A stretch of DNA of 29,524 bases from an uncultured Opitutaceae bacterium (GTDB lineage Bacteria > Verrucomicrobiota > Verrucomicrobiae > Opitutales > Opitutaceae). The notes below the pieces were generated by a model. That model made no database searches, was not told the origin of the DNA, and worked only from the letters and a program-made list of their open reading frames with translations. How positions within the stretch are numbered: the stretch's first letter is position 1; every line of letters begins with the position of its first letter. The stretch covers positions 1 to 29,524 of the forward strand of contig CAMLSH010000004.1 in the NCBI GenBank assembly GCA_946482625.1, in the 5' to 3' direction. This document shows positions 1-9,271 of this stretch, in pieces. The position numbers and the translations under genes were made by a program.

Positions 1-122
1 TGACTGCGCCCATTGACGATCACGCTCGCCCCTTCGGCAGCGAGGACCCGGGCAATCGCGAAGCCGATGCCCTTGGTCGATCCCGTGATGAGTGCGGTTT
101 TGTTTTCGAGTTTCAGATTCAT
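1..122 (-). CDS. Short-chain dehydrogenase/reductase, N-terminal fragment
   Basis: Only the first 40 codons are in the window; the gene runs off the left edge. Read on the minus strand from the ATG at 122-120, the protein starts with [14 protein letters not shown] and continues [18 protein letters not shown]. This is the classical SDR Rossmann start, with the glycine-rich TGSTKGIG dinucleotide-binding motif at residues 13-20 followed by a helix and the second strand (SVIVNGRS). The N-GR after that strand is often seen in NADP(H)-preferring members, but cofactor and substrate cannot be judged from this fragment. The catalytic Ser-Tyr-Lys part lies outside the window. It is divergent from the alpha-2-macroglobulin gene, whose start is 191 bases away. 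Confidence 0.85.
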   Translation of the reverse strand, partial: MNLKLENKTALITGSTKGIGFAIARVLAAEGASVIVNGRS

Positions 123-313
123 GGATGTGCGGTGTGTGGAAAGGCGCGCACCGTCCCTATCTCACGCCCGCCCGCAACTCGCCCGAGCACATTCCCGCTC
201 TTCGCATGTCCGTTAAGAACTCCACCGCTGGTTCGTTGAAACGTTGCCTCGCCGGAATCCCGGTCCGTAGCGTCTTCAACCCGGCTGGAACCCAAACCCT
301 TTCACGACTTGTC

Positions 314-3300
314 ATGAAATCACGCGCCTTGTTCGCCTTCGTCATCTCGCTCGTCTTCGCCGCTACGCTCTCCGCCGCTCCGCGCGCCGCCGAATGGAAA
401 CAGGTCGACGATGCCGCCGCCCAAGGCCTTCCCAAGACCGCCATCGAACGCCTCGACCCGATCATCTCCGCCGCCCTCGCCGAGAAAGCCTACGCTGAAG
501 CCATCAAAGCCATCGGCCGCAAGATCGCCCTTGAGGGCGCCATCCAAGGCAACAAAGCCGAGGAAAAAATCGCGCGCCTCGAAGCCGAGATCGCCAAGGC
601 CCCCGAACCCATGAAGCCCATGATGCAGGGCATTCTCGCTCACTGGTATTGGCAGTATTTTCAGCAAAACCGCTGGCAATTCCAGCAACGCACCGCCACT
701 GCGTCCGCTCCTGGCACCGATCTCCAGACGTGGGACCTCGCCCGCATTCTCGCCGAAATCGACCGCCACTTCACTGCCTCCCTCGCTTCCGAAAAGATCC
801 TTCAAGCGACGCCAATTGCCGAATACAACGACCTGCTCACTCGCGGCAACGTCCCCGATACCTACCGCCCCACGCTCTTCGACTTTCTCGCTTACGAAGC
901 CCTTAAGTTCTACCAAGCCGGCGAACACGCCATCCGCATCGCGGAAGATGAATTCGAGCTCACCGCTGATTCCCCGATCTTCGGCGCCACCGCCGAATTC
1001 CTCGCTTGGCAACTCCCGCCCGCCGACGGCTTTTCCCCGAAACACAAAGCCATCGCGCTCTACCAGTCGCTCCTTCGTTTCCATTCAGACGACAAAGACG
1101 GCTCCGCGTTCCTCGACGCCGATCTCGCCCGCATCACTTACGGCAACAATATCGCCACTGGCGAAACCAAGACCGACCGCTACAAGTCCGCGCTTGAGCG
1201 TTTCATCGAAAACAATCGCCACGAAATCTCCTCTCGTGCCCTCGCTTCCCTTGCAACCCAGCTCAACGCCGACGGCGACCCCGCTAAGGCCCGCGAATTC
1301 GCCCGGCTAGGCATCGTCAGGCACCAGAAAAGCGTGGGCGCCGCCCAGTGCCACAACCTCATCCAGCAGATCGAAGCACCGTCCGCGCAGTTAAAGACCG
1401 AATACGTCTGGAATGCTCCGTGGCCCACTCTCGACGTCACCTACCGCAACGTCACCAAAGTTTACTTCCGTGCGATTCCCGTGGACTTCGACACCTACGT
1501 CGCCAAGTCCCGCTGGAACTACGGCCGCAGCGTCGAATACGACCAGCTGATCGCTACGCAGCCCGCGCTTGAGTGGAACGCCGACCTGCCGCCCACCGCC
1601 GATTTAAAACAACGCACCGAATCGCTCCCTGCTCCCGCCACGCTCAAGCCCGGCTACTACGTCATCGTCGCCAGCCACGATCCAGCGTTTCATATCTCCG
1701 ACAACCAGATCGGCATCGCTTCCATTTGGGTCAGCGACCTCGCTCTCGTCCTCCGCGTGCGCCACGACCGCACTGAACACTCCGGCTTTGTCCTCAATGC
1801 AGTCAGCGGAGAACCCGTCGCCGGGGCGACAATACGTTTCTGGAAGCGCAACAACGAGGGTTGGTTGAAGCCCGCCTCCTCCAAAACGGCCGATGCCAAC
1901 GGCCAATTCTCCTTCTCCACCGAAGAGCGTCCCCTCGTCATCCTCGCCCAACACGCCGGCCACGCCGTCGCCAGCGGCGCGGAGGTTTACGCCTACGGAT
2001 ACCACGAGCGGGACCGCACCCACACCCAGACCGTCTTCTTCACCGACCGCGCCATCTACCGCCCGGGCCAGACGATCCACTACAAAGGCGTCTCCATCCG
2101 CTACGATCAAGACGCCGCCAAATACGACGCCGTCGCCCGCCGCAAAGTCACGGTCATCTTCAACGATCCCAACGGTCAGGAGATCTCCCGCGCCACCCAC
2201 ACGACCAACGACTACGGCTCGTTCAATGGCGTCTTCACCGCGCCGCGCGACCGTCTCGCCGGTCGCATGAGCATTCAGGTCAGCGACGGACAAGGCAGCA
2301 CCGGCTTCAGCGTGGAGGAGTACAAACGCCCCAAATTCCAAGTCACCCTCGACGCCCCTGCCGAAGCAGCGAAGCTCGATGCGCCCGTCACCGTCACCGG
2401 CAAAGCCACCGCCTACACCGGCGCCAGTATCGGCGGCGCCAAAGTGAAATGGCGCGTCGAACGCGTCGTACAGCTTCCCTACTGGTGCTGGTGGTTCCAG
2501 CCGCCCGCCATCAAGTCCATCGCCCACGGCACCGCCGTCACCGGCGACGACGGTGGATTCAAGATCGAGTTCGCCGCCACGCCCGACCGCGCCGTCCCCG
2601 TGAAGAACGAGCCTGTATTCGTTTTCAACATTCACGCCGACATCACCGACACAACCGGCGAAACCCGCTCTCAAACCCGCTCCGTCCGCAGCGGTTACAC
2701 CGCGCTCCAAGCCACGCTCTCCTCCGACGACTGGCAGACCGCAGACAAACCCGTCGAGTTCTCCATCACGACCACATCGCTCGACGGCGACCCTCAATCC
2801 GCCGAAGGCACCGTCACCCTTCACGCGCTCAAACAACCGGAGAAAGTGCAGCGCTCTCCCTTGCAGCAGGAACGCCTCTGGTGGCGCTTCGGCAACGCCG
2901 AACCCGCCGTCGATCCGACCAATCCCGACTCTTGGGAACTCGGCGAACGCGTCGCCCACGAATCCTTTTCCACCGACGCCAAGTCCGACGGCCTCGCCAA
3001 AATCCCCGTCCCTCTAAAACCCGGCATCTACCGCGCTTCCGTCGAGACCAAGGACCGCTTCGGCAAAACCGTCACCGCCCGCCGCACCGTCAAAGTCCTC
3101 GCCCCTGACGCCACGCACTTCGGCATCAAGATCCCCAACGATCTCGCCTCGCCCGCCTGGTCCGTCGAGCCGGGCGAAAATTTCACCGCGTTGTGGGGCA
3201 CCGGATACGACCAAGGCCGCGCCTTCGTCGAACTCGAGTGCAACGGCAAGCCGTTGAAGAGCTACTGGACACCCGCCGACCGCACGCAATCGCTCATCGA

Positions 3301-6295
3301 ACTCCCCGTCGTCGAAGCCATGCGCGGCGGATTCACCCTGCGCGTCACGTCGATCCGTGAAAACCGCGCGTACATCCACGAGCGCGTCGTCAATGTCCCC
3401 TGGTCCAACAAACAGCTCACGGTAAAATGGGAACGCTTCCGCTCCAAACTCCTCCCCGGTGAAAAGGAAACCTGGACCGCCACCATCACCGGCCCCGACG
3501 CCAAACGCGCCTCCGCTGAAATGGTCGCCGCCCTCTACGACGCCTCGCTCGATCAGTACGCCCCGCACAACTGGCAGGAAACCTTCGGCGTCTTCAGAAC
3601 AGAGCACAGCCGGAGTTACATCCAGTTCCAGAATATGCTTCGGAACTTCGATACGATCTACGGCTGGAGACATCCCGAGCAGCGCCCCTTCGCATGGAGC
3701 TATCGGTCACTCCCACATGAACTGATCGCTTCCATGATGGATGACCGCGAGATGATCGTACTCTCTTCGTTTGAGGTGAGCAACGGAGCGGACAGAGGTT
3801 ACATGGCGGGAGGCTCGGCCCGCGGCTCGCGACTGCGGGGAGTCGCGGCACCAGCAACAGCAGCGCCAATGATGGAAAAGGCAGCGAGCGAACCGCAGAC
3901 CTACGCGTACATAGCAGATCTCTCGGCACGCGGAGACCAACGGGCAAAAGCGTCCGCTCCCCCACCCGACCTCAGCAAAGTCACCGCCCGCACCAACCTC
4001 AACGAAACCGCCTTCTTCTTCCCGCAACTCCTCTCCGACGACGACGGCGTCGTGAAGATGACCTTCACCATGCCCGAGGCACTCACGGAGTGGAAACTCC
4101 TCGGCTTCGCGCACGACGCCAATCTCCGCTCCGGCTTCATCACCGACAAGGTCGTCACCGCCAAAGACCTCATGGTGGAGCCGAATCCGCCCCGCTTCCT
4201 CCGCGAAGGCGACACCGTCGAGTTCACCGTCAAGGTCACCAACCAGAGCGACCAGCCGCAGACCGGCACCGTCCGCCTCACCTTCAGAGACGCTGCCGCG
4301 CTTGTCCGCGGGGCCACGCTCGACGCCGTTCTGGCCAATCAAAAAACTGACCAGCCTTTCGACGTCCCCGCGAAACAATCGCGCACCTATTCCTGGCGCA
4401 TCACCGTTCCCGACGGTATCGGTTTCCTCATCTACGAAGCCGTCGCCGCCTCCGCCACGCTCAGCGACGGCGAGGAGAACTTCCTGCCCGTCCTCAGTCG
4501 CCGGATACTCGTCACCGAATCGCTCCCGCTCCCCGTCCGCGGAAAATCCACCAAACAGTTCACCTTCCCCAAGCTCCTGAACTCCGGCGCATCCGACACG
4601 CTTCGCCACCAGTCGCTCACCGTGCAGATGACTTCCCAGCCCGCCTGGTACGCCGTGATGGCCCTGCCCTACTTGATGGAATACCCATACGAGTGCAGCG
4701 AACAGGTCTTCAACCGACTCTACGCAAACACGCTCGCCCGCCACATCGCCGCCTCCGATCCGAAGATCCGCCGCGTCTTCGACCTCTGGAAAAACACACC
4801 CGCCCTCGATTCGCCACTGGAGAAAAACCAGAACCTCAAATCCGTCATGCTTGAGGAAACGCCCTGGCTCCGTCAGGCGAAGTCCGAGAGCGAAGCCCGC
4901 CGCAACGTCGGCCTGCTCTTCGACGCCAACCGTCTCGACGAAGAATCCGCCCGCCAACTACGCACCCTATCCGAGCGCCAGCTCAGCGAAGGCCTCTGGC
5001 CCTGGTTCCCCGGCGGTCGTCCCAGCGAGTACATCAGCCTCTACATCATGACCGGCTTCGGCCGCCTGCGTCACCTCGGCGTCGAGGTCGACACCGCCCC
5101 CGCCGTCAAATCCCTCGACGCACTCGATGCCTGGATGACCGAACGCCACCAACGGATCCTCAAAAATCCGCATCCCGAGCAGTACGTCCCGAGCTACCTC
5201 GACGCGCTCTACCTCTACGGCCGTAGCTTCTTCCTCAAAGACCACCCCATCGGCGACGCCAACAAGCCCGCCGTCGATTTCTTCCTTCAGCAATCCCGCA
5301 AATTCTGGCTCGGCGTCGACAGCCGCCAAAGCCAGGCGCACCTGGCGCTCGCGCTCCAACGCTTTGACGATAAGCCCACCGCGCTCGCGATCATGAAGTC
5401 GCTCAAAGAACGCAGCGTAAGCAATGAAGAGCTCGGTATGTTCTGGCGCGATACGGAGCACAGCTGGTGGTGGTACCGCGCGCCCATCGAAACTCAGGCG
5501 CTGATGATCGAGGCCTTCGCTGAAGTCGCCGACGACCAACAAGCCGTCGAAGACTGCAAAGTCTGGCTCCTGAAACAAAAGCAGACGCAAAATTGGAAAA
5601 CCACCAAGGCCACCGCCGACGCCATCTACGGCCTGCTCGTCCGCGGCAACAACCTGCTCTCCAGCGACGCGCTCGTCGAAGTCTCCCTCGGCGGCGAAAC
5701 CATCAAACCCGAGAAGGTAGAAGCCGGCACCGGCTTCTACGAAAAGTCCTTTGCCGCATCGGAGATCAAACCCGCCCAAGGCGAAATCACCGTCCGCAAA
5801 ACCGACGACGGCGTCAGCTGGGGCAGCGTCCACTGGCAGTACCTCGAAGACATCGCCAAGGTCACGCCACACGAAGGCACACCACTCACGCTCAAGAAAA
5901 CCCTCTGGATCAAAGAAAACTCTTCGAAAGGTCCCGTCCTCAAACCGGTTTCTGGTCCACTCGCCGTCGGCGACGAACTCGTCGTCCGCATCGAACTCCG
6001 CACCGACCGCGACATGGAGTTCGTCCACCTCAAAGACCAGCGCGGCAGCGGCACCGAACCCGTCAACGTGCTCAGCCGCTACCGCTACCAAGACGGCCTC
6101 GCCTACTACGAAAGCACGCGCGACACCGCCTCGCACTTCTTCATCGATTACCTCCCGAAGGGAACGTACGTCTTCGAATACTCGACCCGCGTCCAACTCC
6201 GCGGCCGCTACCAAAGCGGCATCGCCGAGATCCAGTGTATGTACGCCCCGGAATTTAACAGCCACTCCGAGAGCATCCCACTCGAGATCAAATGA
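314..6295 (+). CDS. Bacterial alpha-2-macroglobulin family protein (thioester type)
   Basis: A 1993-residue exported protein. The frame is open from 92, but the ATG at 314 is chosen because it gives a clean signal peptide (MKSRALFAFVISLVF, cleavage probably near SAAPRA). No lipobox cysteine follows, so it should be soluble in the periplasm rather than a lipoprotein. After a helical N-terminal region (about 25-150) come macroglobulin-type beta domains, including the MG2 signature DRAIYRPG near residue 578. A bait-like linker lies at about 1095-1215. The A2M domain (EWKLLGFAHD) is near 1260, and the thioester motif CSEQ is at 1461-1464 inside YPYECSEQ, followed by the alpha-helical thioester domain and a C-terminal beta domain. 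In this family, bait cleavage exposes the thioester, which covalently traps the protease. No pbpC partner is present in the window. Target proteases are unknown. Confidence 0.93.
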   Translation: MKSRALFAFVISLVFAATLSAAPRAAEWKQVDDAAAQGLPKTAIERLDPIISAALAEKAYAEAIKAIGRKIALEGAIQGNKAEEKIARLEAEIAKAPEPMKPMMQGILAHWYWQYFQQNRWQFQQRTATASAPGTDLQTWDLARILAEIDRHFTASLASEKILQATPIAEYNDLLTRGNVPDTYRPTLFDFLAYEALKFYQAGEHAIRIAEDEFELTADSPIFGATAEFLAWQLPPADGFSPKHKAIALYQSLLRFHSDDKDGSAFLDADLARITYGNNIATGETKTDRYKSALERFIENNRHEISSRALASLATQLNADGDPAKAREFARLGIVRHQKSVGAAQCHNLIQQIEAPSAQLKTEYVWNAPWPTLDVTYRNVTKVYFRAIPVDFDTYVAKSRWNYGRSVEYDQLIATQPALEWNADLPPTADLKQRTESLPAPATLKPGYYVIVASHDPAFHISDNQIGIASIWVSDLALVLRVRHDRTEHSGFVLNAVSGEPVAGATIRFWKRNNEGWLKPASSKTADANGQFSFSTEERPLVILAQHAGHAVASGAEVYAYGYHERDRTHTQTVFFTDRAIYRPGQTIHYKGVSIRYDQDAAKYDAVARRKVTVIFNDPNGQEISRATHTTNDYGSFNGVFTAPRDRLAGRMSIQVSDGQGSTGFSVEEYKRPKFQVTLDAPAEAAKLDAPVTVTGKATAYTGASIGGAKVKWRVERVVQLPYWCWWFQPPAIKSIAHGTAVTGDDGGFKIEFAATPDRAVPVKNEPVFVFNIHADITDTTGETRSQTRSVRSGYTALQATLSSDDWQTADKPVEFSITTTSLDGDPQSAEGTVTLHALKQPEKVQRSPLQQERLWWRFGNAEPAVDPTNPDSWELGERVAHESFSTDAKSDGLAKIPVPLKPGIYRASVETKDRFGKTVTARRTVKVLAPDATHFGIKIPNDLASPAWSVEPGENFTALWGTGYDQGRAFVELECNGKPLKSYWTPADRTQSLIELPVVEAMRGGFTLRVTSIRENRAYIHERVVNVPWSNKQLTVKWERFRSKLLPGEKETWTATITGPDAKRASAEMVAALYDASLDQYAPHNWQETFGVFRTEHSRSYIQFQNMLRNFDTIYGWRHPEQRPFAWSYRSLPHELIASMMDDREMIVLSSFEVSNGADRGYMAGGSARGSRLRGVAAPATAAPMMEKAASEPQTYAYIADLSARGDQRAKASAPPPDLSKVTARTNLNETAFFFPQLLSDDDGVVKMTFTMPEALTEWKLLGFAHDANLRSGFITDKVVTAKDLMVEPNPPRFLREGDTVEFTVKVTNQSDQPQTGTVRLTFRDAAALVRGATLDAVLANQKTDQPFDVPAKQSRTYSWRITVPDGIGFLIYEAVAASATLSDGEENFLPVLSRRILVTESLPLPVRGKSTKQFTFPKLLNSGASDTLRHQSLTVQMTSQPAWYAVMALPYLMEYPYECSEQVFNRLYANTLARHIAASDPKIRRVFDLWKNTPALDSPLEKNQNLKSVMLEETPWLRQAKSESEARRNVGLLFDANRLDEESARQLRTLSERQLSEGLWPWFPGGRPSEYISLYIMTGFGRLRHLGVEVDTAPAVKSLDALDAWMTERHQRILKNPHPEQYVPSYLDALYLYGRSFFLKDHPIGDANKPAVDFFLQQSRKFWLGVDSRQSQAHLALALQRFDDKPTALAIMKSLKERSVSNEELGMFWRDTEHSWWWYRAPIETQALMIEAFAEVADDQQAVEDCKVWLLKQKQTQNWKTTKATADAIYGLLVRGNNLLSSDALVEVSLGGETIKPEKVEAGTGFYEKSFAASEIKPAQGEITVRKTDDGVSWGSVHWQYLEDIAKVTPHEGTPLTLKKTLWIKENSSKGPVLKPVSGPLAVGDELVVRIELRTDRDMEFVHLKDQRGSGTEPVNVLSRYRYQDGLAYYESTRDTASHFFIDYLPKGTYVFEYSTRVQLRGRYQSGIAEIQCMYAPEFNSHSESIPLEIK

Positions 6296-6458
6296 TCCGT
6301 TGGAGGCGCGACGCCCCCCTCGCGCTTCTTTGCGCAGCCACAGCAAGTAGCCACGAGCGCCCAGCGAGTGGGGAGCAGCAGGTGAACCGTGATTAAAACC
6401 AATTCCCCAAACCGGCTCGCTGCGCGCTCGCCGCTACGACTTGGCACACTTTGATCGA

Positions 6459-7493
6459 TCAGCTCACAGCCTTCCTCACCAACGGCGCCACCTTCGTCCC
6501 CAACAACTCGATCGCCCGCATCAGCTGCGCGTGCGTGAGCACTCGATTATCGAGCAAGACCGTCAGCCGGTTAATTCCGCCGAGCGACTCGCTCTCACGG
6601 ATAATCTTCTCCGCCACTGCCTCTGCGTCACCCACCGCCAGCGCACCGAGATGGCTGCACTGCGCGTCAAACTGCGGCCGCGTCGGCGCAGGCCAGCCGC
6701 GCTCGCGCCCGATCTTCCCAAACGCATCGCGATACGCGGGCCAGAAGGTTTCCAGCGCATCCTTCGTCGTGTCCGCGAGAAACCCGATGTTGTGAACGCC
6801 GATAAACAACTTCTCGGCTGGATGCCCCGCCTTCTTCCACGTCTCCCGATAAAGATCCGTCAAGGGACGAAACGCCGACGGCTGCCCGCCGATGATCGCC
6901 ACGATGAGCGGCAGTCCGAGCATCGCCGCGCGCGCCACCGACTGCGGCGTGCCGCCGACACCGATATAGACCGGCAGCAACGCCTGCGCGGCCCGCGGAT
7001 AAACGCCCTGCCCCGTCAGCGGCGCGCGGTGCTTTCCGGACCACGTCACCTTTGTCTGCTCGCGGATTTTCAACAACAACTCCAGTTTCTCCGCCGCCAG
7101 CTCCTCGTAGTCCTCCAGGTCGAACCCGAAGAGCGGATACGATTCGATGAACGAGCCGCGCCCCACGATGATTTCCGCGCGTCCCTTCGAAATCAGATCA
7201 AGCGTGGCGAACTGCTGAAACACCCGCACCGGATCGTCGGAGCTGAGCACGGTAACCGCGCTTGCGAGCTTGATGCGCTTCGTCCGCGCCGCCGCGGCTG
7301 CCAGCAGCACCGCCGGAGCTGACGCGACATAGTCGGGGCGGTGATGTTCACCGACGCCAAACACATCGAGCCCGACCTGATCGGCCAATTCGATTTGCTC
7401 CAGCAACTCCTGCACGCGAGCGACATCCCCGATACTGCCGTCCTTCGACTGATCGAGCGCGGTCGCGACAAAACTATCTACACCGATTTCCAT
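6459..7493 (-). CDS. LLM-class flavin-dependent monooxygenase
   Basis: A 344-residue luciferase-like monooxygenase, a TIM-barrel enzyme that uses reduced flavin (usually FMNH2 or F420) and oxygen. The N-terminus MEIGVDSFVATA, the VGEHHRPDY motif at 47-55 and the IIVGRGSF segment are typical of the Atu2307/SP_0267 subgroup; that assignment rests on recognised motifs, not a search. The ATG at 7493-7491 begins directly at the conserved first beta strand, so the start is secure. The substrate cannot be predicted. It lies 91 bases downstream of satP on the same strand and is convergent with the alpha-2-macroglobulin gene. The two may be cotranscribed, but no functional link is evident. Confidence 0.88.
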   Translation of the reverse strand: MEIGVDSFVATALDQSKDGSIGDVARVQELLEQIELADQVGLDVFGVGEHHRPDYVASAPAVLLAAAAARTKRIKLASAVTVLSSDDPVRVFQQFATLDLISKGRAEIIVGRGSFIESYPLFGFDLEDYEELAAEKLELLLKIREQTKVTWSGKHRAPLTGQGVYPRAAQALLPVYIGVGGTPQSVARAAMLGLPLIVAIIGGQPSAFRPLTDLYRETWKKAGHPAEKLFIGVHNIGFLADTTKDALETFWPAYRDAFGKIGRERGWPAPTRPQFDAQCSHLGALAVGDAEAVAEKIIRESESLGGINRLTVLLDNRVLTHAQLMRAIELLGTKVAPLVRKAVS

Positions 7494-7584
7494 ATGCGCC
7501 CAGAAGTGGCCCAGAGAAAGCCAGGACGCAAATCGCCGTTCGCCGACAAATGCCGGCGAACGATTTCATCCTCACCAGCTCCGG

Positions 7585-8232
7585 TCAGCGTGCGCCGACA
7601 GGTAGTGAAATGGGAGCCGGGGCACGCACAGACGAGGTTACCACCGCAGCCCGGGCCTTCACCCACGGTTTTCCGGCAGGCAGCAGTTCGTACCCGTAGA
7701 GTTCGTTCAAAATGATCCGCGCCATCATGTACCACGCCGACAGGGCACAGGCGATGAGCACGTAGGCCGCCACGACATTCAGCACCGGGAAACCGAAGTG
7801 TCCAAGATCGAGCAGAATGAAGCCGACGAGCAGCAACGTAAATGTCACCGCCATGGCGCCGTGGATACGCCATGAACCGATCCACAGGATCACCGTGAGC
7901 AGCGTCCATGCGATCAGGAACCAGCCGACATCCGTCGTGGACGCTTTGAAGATGCCGAACTCGCCGGCGAGCAGCATCGCGCAAAGCGAAATCCAAAACG
8001 CGCCGTAGGACGTGAAGGCGCAGTAACCAAAATTATTTCCCGTCTTCATCTCCTGGAGACCGGCCATCAGCTGGGCGAGGCCGCCAAAGACGACTCCGAG
8101 CCAGATGACCGGCCCCATGCCTACCAACCCGAGGTTATGGAGCTGGAGAATCAGCGTCGTCAGGCCGAAGCCGGCGAGGCCGACCACAGCGGGATTGCAG
8201 AGCTTGGGAGCGGGGGATGTCGTAGTTGCCAT
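7585..8232 (-). CDS. satP: Acetate/succinate transporter, GPR1/FUN34/YaaH (SatP) family
   Basis: A 215-residue inner-membrane protein with six predicted hydrophobic helices. The family motif NPAVVGLAGFG at residues 13-23 corresponds to the NPAPLGL signature of SatP and Ady2. The segment GGLAQLMAGLQEMKTGNN and the following FGYCAFTSYGAFW (about 68-80) are further hallmarks of the first half. Known members form hexameric channels importing acetate or succinate with protons. The C-terminal tail (about 185-215) is polar with several basic residues and probably cytoplasmic. The start at 8232 places the NPA motif 12 residues in, as in other members. The gene may head a transcript with the downstream LLM monooxygenase. 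Confidence 0.92.
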   Translation of the reverse strand: MATTTSPAPKLCNPAVVGLAGFGLTTLILQLHNLGLVGMGPVIWLGVVFGGLAQLMAGLQEMKTGNNFGYCAFTSYGAFWISLCAMLLAGEFGIFKASTTDVGWFLIAWTLLTVILWIGSWRIHGAMAVTFTLLLVGFILLDLGHFGFPVLNVVAAYVLIACALSAWYMMARIILNELYGYELLPAGKPWVKARAAVVTSSVRAPAPISLPVGAR

Positions 8233-8491
8233 GGACGTACAGAAGTCCGCCTAGTTCAAAACCCCGTCGATGAGGCGTCCAGTGCCGAGCCTGTGCCTCC
8301 CGAGGAAAGACCGGAACCTACTATGAGTCATAAGGCCGTCGTCCTCCGGGGAGTTCACCTCGGGAAATTTACGGAGAACGACTATCCGCAAAACGATGGG
8401 GAGCAGCATCTTCTTTCTTGCCTCTCACTCGCGCGAGGTGGAGACATCCAGCATCGCCTTTCCCGCAGGCGACTCAACCCACCCCACGCGT

Positions 8492-8818
8492 ATGATTTTT
8501 TCGCACAATCGCGTCCCCAGCATCCTCGTCGGCTTCTTGTTGTCAGCGTCTTCCCCGGCGTTCGCAGCCGGAAACGAGCAGGCAAAAACCGCATCGGACA
8601 ACTCCGCTCCAGCAGCCGCGCGCGTCAGCTCGAATGCCCCCGTCCGCGCCGTCGTCGCCAACACCGCAGCACGGCCCACCGTCAGCGCCGAGCCTTCCGC
8701 CAGACCCGTGGTAATCACCACGGAACGTCTGTTCATCAAAGCCCGCCCTCGCTCGATCTCAGCATCCGTTGTCATCACGACCGAGCCGCTCATCGTCCAA
8801 TCCCTCGCGCAGAAGTAG
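8492..8818 (+). CDS. Small exported protein with three ~20-residue repeats, unknown function
   Basis: A 108-residue protein I do not recognise. The ATG at 8492 is preferred over an in-frame start at 8396 because it gives a signal peptide (MIFSHNRVPSILVGFLLSA, cleavage near AFAAGN). The mature part is rich in Ala, Ser, Arg and Val. It contains the hexapeptide VVITTE twice (residues 73-78 and 93-98) and a degenerate copy VVANTA at 54-59, giving a period of 19-20 residues. The two exact peptide copies use different codons (gtggtaatcaccacggaa versus gttgtcatcacgaccgag), so the repeat is kept at protein level rather than being a recent DNA duplication. It ends 20 bases before the next small exported protein. 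A spurious frame is possible, but the signal peptide and repeats argue against it. Confidence 0.6.
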   Translation: MIFSHNRVPSILVGFLLSASSPAFAAGNEQAKTASDNSAPAAARVSSNAPVRAVVANTAARPTVSAEPSARPVVITTERLFIKARPRSISASVVITTEPLIVQSLAQK

Positions 8819-8838
8819 TCCGCCTTCTTTAACTAACC

Positions 8839-9207
8839 ATGAAATCATCTCTTCTTGGTCTGCTTGTCCTGCTCGGCGGCTCCTCCCTCTTCGCCGAGGA
8901 TTTCACATTCAACATTCCTTACAGCGCGCATTCCCTGCCTCCAGAAGTACAAATCATGCGGATCACATGCAGGGTGTACGACGCAAAGGGCGAAGTGATC
9001 GCGACCGGAGACAAAGATATCGCCATCCCATCGGGCGGTGACACCGGGGATCGCACCGTGCAACTTAAGTTCAACGCTCACCCTGGCAAGAAAGCCGACT
9101 CCGCCGTCCGTTACGTGTGCAGTCTCTGGGATCCTTTAGGCAAATCCATCACCCTCGATCCCGCAGAAACGTCGAAGCTCGTGGCAATCGGGGAGATCAA
9201 ACGCTGA
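8839..9207 (+). CDS. Small exported protein, unknown function
   Basis: A 122-residue protein with a clear signal peptide (MKSSLLGLLVLLGGSSLFA, likely cut before EDFTF). The mature part of about 103 residues looks all-beta, with alternating hydrophobic strands such as VQIMRITCRVYD, GEVIATGDKDIAI and RTVQLKFNA. It carries two cysteines (C44 and C94) on strands that could form a disulfide in the periplasm. The overall look is of an immunoglobulin-like sandwich, but I recognise no named family. It follows the repeat-containing exported protein by 20 bases and is probably cotranscribed with it. Typical codon use supports a real gene. Confidence 0.75.
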   Translation: MKSSLLGLLVLLGGSSLFAEDFTFNIPYSAHSLPPEVQIMRITCRVYDAKGEVIATGDKDIAIPSGGDTGDRTVQLKFNAHPGKKADSAVRYVCSLWDPLGKSITLDPAETSKLVAIGEIKR

Positions 9208-9271
9208 ACGCGTATCGCATTGGCCGCACATCTTCGCGCCTTTTCGCCCCGCCTGCAGCGTTTACGGCACC

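Noticed and set aside
92..313. 5' extension of the macroglobulin frame upstream of 314
   Set aside because: The extension would bury the signal peptide under 74 residues of non-conserved, arginine-rich sequence; the ATG at 314 gives a proper export signal.
1604..2959. 451-residue antisense frame within the macroglobulin gene (and others at 3707-4957 and 4967-6346)
   Set aside because: Long Gly/Val/Asp/Glu-rich frames opposite a GC-rich gene are expected from its C-ending codon bias; no motif, start signal or export signal is present.
1861..3108. 415-residue plus-strand frame inside the macroglobulin gene
   Set aside because: Extremely arginine-, proline- and histidine-rich composition is the typical frame-shifted shadow of a GC-rich gene.
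8137..8832. 231-residue plus-strand frame spanning the satP 5' end and the first small exported gene
   Set aside because: Arg/His/Pro-rich composition, overlap with satP and with the better-supported signal-peptide frame at 8492.
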